From CALRQJ02 sp943370285 (GTDB lineage Bacteria; Bacteroidota; Bacteroidia; Chitinophagales; Chitinophagaceae): a stretch of DNA of 64,000 bases. The translations under genes were made by a program, and so were the position numbers. Under the pieces are notes generated by a model. It ran no database searches. It had not been told where the DNA came from and saw only the letters and a list, made by a program, of their open reading frames with translations. Location: contig CALRQJ020000012.1 in the NCBI GenBank assembly GCA_943370285.1, forward strand, positions 62,001-126,000. Reading direction: 5' to 3'. Shown one piece after another: positions 61,398 to 64,000 of this stretch. Numbering within the stretch: the first letter of the stretch is position 1; each line of letters begins with the position of its first letter.

Positions 61398-64000
61398 ATG
61401 AATTTTTATACTGAAATAAAATACGCTCCAATGACAAAGCAATGGCCATCTTTTGTTAAGGTACTTTTTGCAGCTACCTTGTTTTTCTGTTTTGCCAACA
61501 ATACAAAGGCACAACAAGTAATAGACCAAGATGCAAGTTATTACCAGCAAAAAGCCCAACTAGCGGCTGCTAGCCAACGTGTAGCAACAAATAGTGGTTC
61601 TCCACTGATTAAAGCGCCAACTCCGCTTGGTAAAAAAGGTACTAAAGCCGGTACTGTGGTGTACGATGCAAGTGGCACACCTGAATCAGCTGCACGGTCG
61701 GCGAATTATACCGGCAATTGTACTTTAATACCTAGAACCGGTACAGGTTGGACTGCCATAACTAGATGTGATGACTGCTTTCAGCAGGTTGCTTTGCCAT
61801 TTACATTTACGTATTATGGCCAAAATTATAATCAGGTATTTATTTCCACCAATGGTGTATTAAGTTTTACACAAGGTGTCTCCGCTTATGTCGGAACGCC
61901 TTTTCCTGCTTCCGGGTTTGGACCATTAATTGCAGGTTTTTGGGGAGATGCTGATACAAGAGGTTTAACAGGTTTAAGTCAGTCAAGTTCTAATCAAGTA
62001 TTTTACAAAATAGAGCCTCAGCGTTTAATTGTATATTGGGATAGTGTTGGTAGATATCCTTCAGATAACTCATTGAGAAATTCCTTTCAAGTTATAATTA
62101 GTTCAAACGGAAATCTAGGTGTTTCAAGTGGTGGGTCAGGTTTACCTGGCAATGTTGCTATCATACATGGTGAAATGAATTGGGTACTTGGCACTGCTAG
62201 TCCAGCCACTGCAGTTGCGAATGTTGGTTTTGATGCCGGTGATGGGATTAATTTTTTTAACCAAGCATTGATAACTCAAGCCGGAACAGGGTCGAGTAAC
62301 ATCAATTCATTAGATAGTAGTTGTCGTACTTATCGAGTACTTAGTCCAAATTTTCCACCCAAATTCAATAATCTTCCTACCAATAATTTAGTAACCGTTA
62401 ACTGTGGTCAAACAACCACTTTAAACTTTACTGTTACTGCTCCGGAAACGACTCAAACCAGTAACCTTAGTTTTAGTAATCCCTCCAATATTTGTGGTAT
62501 TACTACAAATATTACGAATAATAATACTGCAACTGTCTCGGGTTCTATTACCATTGTCGGACAAGCCTGTAACGTAGGTACAAACACAGTAACTTTTACT
62601 GCATCCGATAATGATCCGGAAGATCCTCAAACAACAACTTATGCATTGCAGGTAAATGTCGTTGCTCCTACACCTACAATTAGTTCAGTTTCACCTTTGA
62701 ATGCAGTAGGCGGTACCAATGTTACCATTACAGGTACAAATTTTGGTACAACAGGCAATACCGTTACTATTGGAGGTATTAATATGCCAATAGTGACACA
62801 ATCTGCAACATCAATCGTTGCTACTTTACCATCCGGACCTTGTAATGGAAACATTGTAGTAAGAAATAATTGCGGTGCTTCATCTACCGGATTTTTTTAC
62901 ACCCTCTCAGTTGTTCCTTCAATTGTAAGTGTATCACCGTCCAATGCAGCACCCGGCTCAAGTGTTGTAATAAGCGGTACTAATTTTTCAAGCACTGGAG
63001 CTACCGTAACTATTGGTGGTTTTAATATGCCGATTGTTACACAGTCTGCAACAAGTATAACAGCCACACTGCCAGCTGGGGTTTGTAACGGAAATATAGT
63101 TGTGCGGAATGCATGCGGTACTTCTTCTGCAGGTTTTGCTTATACGTTATCTGTTATTCCAACGATAGTTAATGTGTCGCCATTAAATGCAAATGGTGGT
63201 GCTAGTATTACTATTAGTGGTACAAATTTTTCTACTTCCGGAAATGTAGTAACCATTGGTGGTATAAATATGCCAATTATGGTGCAATCAGCAACCAGCA
63301 TTGTGGCTGAGTTGCCTTATGATATTTGTGGTGGAGACATTATAGTGAGAAATAATTGTGGAAGTACCTCTAATCCAGTTAACTACACGTTAGCTACTGT
63401 GCCAACTATTGTAAGTATTTCTGCTTCCGGATCAACACCCGGCTCTACGCTTGTTATCAGTGGTACTAAGTTTTCTGCTACAGGTAATACCGTAAGTATT
63501 GGCGGTTTTAATATGCCAATCACTTCGCAATCATCAACAAGTATTACTGTTACAATTCCGGTAACAGGTCTTTGTTCTGGTAATATTGTGGTGACCAATA
63601 ATTGTGGTAATAGTTCAAATGGGTTTGCATTTACATTATCATTAATTCCAACTATTGTTAGTGTAACACCAAGTAATGCTGTTGCTGGATCTACTGTCAC
63701 TATCAGTGGTACTAATTTTGGCACATCTGGAAATTCAGTCACAATCGGTGGCGTAAATATGCCTATAGTTACACAATCTGCAACAAGTATAACCGCTACT
63801 TTACCCTCTGGCATTTGTAACGGTAACATTGTTGTAACTAATAATTGTGGTAGTAGTTCTAACGGATTTGCATACACATTATCCGTTATGCCAACAATTG
63901 TGAGTGTATCTCCAACTAATGGGGCACCCGGTTCAACGATAGTAATCAGTGGTACTAATTTCGGATCAACCGGTAATACGGTAACTATTGGTGGTGTAAA
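61398..64000 (+). CDS. large NIDO/IPT-TIG repeat adhesin, 3'-truncated by the window
   Basis: An open frame of about 867 codons running off the end of the window. A signal peptide (~15-38 from the 61398 start; ATG 61431 is an alternative) precedes a NIDO-like domain (~95-300, with QVALPFTFTYYGQNYN, FISTNGVLSF and AGFWGDAD). A Cys-bearing beta domain follows (~320-425), then tandem IPT/TIG domains of 81 residues from ~428 on, each with ISGTNF, TIGG, NMPI and C-x-G-x-I-V. It is probably a secreted surface adhesin; the sorting domain, if any, lies outside the window. Confidence 0.88.
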   Translation, partial: MNFYTEIKYAPMTKQWPSFVKVLFAATLFFCFANNTKAQQVIDQDASYYQQKAQLAAASQRVATNSGSPLIKAPTPLGKKGTKAGTVVYDASGTPESAARSANYTGNCTLIPRTGTGWTAITRCDDCFQQVALPFTFTYYGQNYNQVFISTNGVLSFTQGVSAYVGTPFPASGFGPLIAGFWGDADTRGLTGLSQSSSNQVFYKIEPQRLIVYWDSVGRYPSDNSLRNSFQVIISSNGNLGVSSGGSGLPGNVAIIHGEMNWVLGTASPATAVANVGFDAGDGINFFNQALITQAGTGSSNINSLDSSCRTYRVLSPNFPPKFNNLPTNNLVTVNCGQTTTLNFTVTAPETTQTSNLSFSNPSNICGITTNITNNNTATVSGSITIVGQACNVGTNTVTFTASDNDPEDPQTTTYALQVNVVAPTPTISSVSPLNAVGGTNVTITGTNFGTTGNTVTIGGINMPIVTQSATSIVATLPSGPCNGNIVVRNNCGASSTGFFYTLSVVPSIVSVSPSNAAPGSSVVISGTNFSSTGATVTIGGFNMPIVTQSATSITATLPAGVCNGNIVVRNACGTSSAGFAYTLSVIPTIVNVSPLNANGGASITISGTNFSTSGNVVTIGGINMPIMVQSATSIVAELPYDICGGDIIVRNNCGSTSNPVNYTLATVPTIVSISASGSTPGSTLVISGTKFSATGNTVSIGGFNMPITSQSSTSITVTIPVTGLCSGNIVVTNNCGNSSNGFAFTLSLIPTIVSVTPSNAVAGSTVTISGTNFGTSGNSVTIGGVNMPIVTQSATSITATLPSGICNGNIVVTNNCGSSSNGFAYTLSVMPTIVSVSPTNGAPGSTIVISGTNFGSTGNTVTIGGV
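62679..64000 (+). repeat. tandem 243-bp repeats encoding IPT/TIG domains
   Basis: Six units begin at 62679, 62922, 63165, 63408, 63654 and 63897 (period 243 bp, one unit 246). Each encodes one TIG domain. DNA divergence between units is clear, so this is an older expansion rather than a fresh one, and the array continues past the window. Confidence 0.93.

Noticed and set aside
62421..63877. Long minus-strand ORFs (69, 71 and 164 codons) within the TIG repeat region
   Set aside because: They mirror the repeat periodicity of the plus-strand adhesin frame and show no independent protein features.
62679..64000. Regular spacing suggested a CRISPR array
   Set aside because: The period is 243 bp with coding conservation throughout; there are no short identical repeats with unique spacers.

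Overview
The window comes from a Bacteroidota chromosome, most likely family Chitinophagaceae or a close relative. The evidence is an AT-rich, weak-Shine-Dalgarno sequence with TAnnTTTG-type promoters, type IX secretion (T9SS) C-terminal sorting domains, a TonB-dependent receptor, MlaEFD, PKD, IPT/TIG and RCC1 surface proteins, a TTG-started OxyR and many Cys-lipobox lipoproteins. No tRNA, rRNA, CRISPR array, transposase or integrase was found. The genus is not determined.

Layout. 1-4.2 kb: end of a TonB-dependent receptor (possibly for cobalamin), a Cys-rich CWC protein, MarC, a TylF-like methyltransferase and OxyR. 4.26-4.41 kb: a promoter, three hairpins and a terminator with no ORF, a candidate small RNA. 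4.5-10.7 kb: a large RCC1/TIG secreted protein, a LytTR response regulator and a TPR histidine kinase. 10.9-13.2 kb: the MlaE-MlaF-MlaD lipid transport operon. 13.2-25.3 kb: two LD-carboxypeptidases, metG, then a minus-strand run (beta-CASP nuclease, DUF4442, thioredoxin-like, papain-like protease, GH92, GHL10). 25.4-31.6 kb: a plus-strand run with an AmpG-like MFS transporter, SGNH hydrolase, DUF4434, a second GHL10, a phosphodiester glycosidase and a divergent YkuD-like protein; I read it as glycan or peptidoglycan processing. 31.6-33.4 kb: two small secreted proteins, then a repeat-rich stretch. 33.4-37.4 kb: an ECF sigma factor operon with a membrane protein, CpxP-like and YHYH proteins, SCO and a MORN-repeat lipoprotein. 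37.4-50.9 kb: outer-membrane and surface proteins including a 1606-aa PKD adhesin, an M32 peptidase and a GH29 fucosidase. 56-61 kb: penicillin acylase and gyrB. 61.4 kb to the end: an adhesin of 81-codon TIG repeats running out of the window.

The most notable region is 51.66-55.78 kb. Five small genes, all on the minus strand, are separated by 135-201 bp elements shaped like integron attC sites: a 9-bp box (consensus near GTTRNNGGC), an inner imperfect inverted repeat, and a central segment with a recurring core. The variable bases of each box match between the two ends of the same gene unit, not between neighbours, as expected if each unit moved as a circle. A TAnnTTTG promoter reads into the first unit right at the junction. 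With no integrase visible, this looks like a CALIN-type cassette array, possibly of a non-canonical class.

A second cross-window pattern is a pair of TTCA(G)TCCC direct repeats, 21-22 bp apart, about 200-230 bp upstream of two surface-protein genes and, in one case, also beside the LytTR regulator gene.
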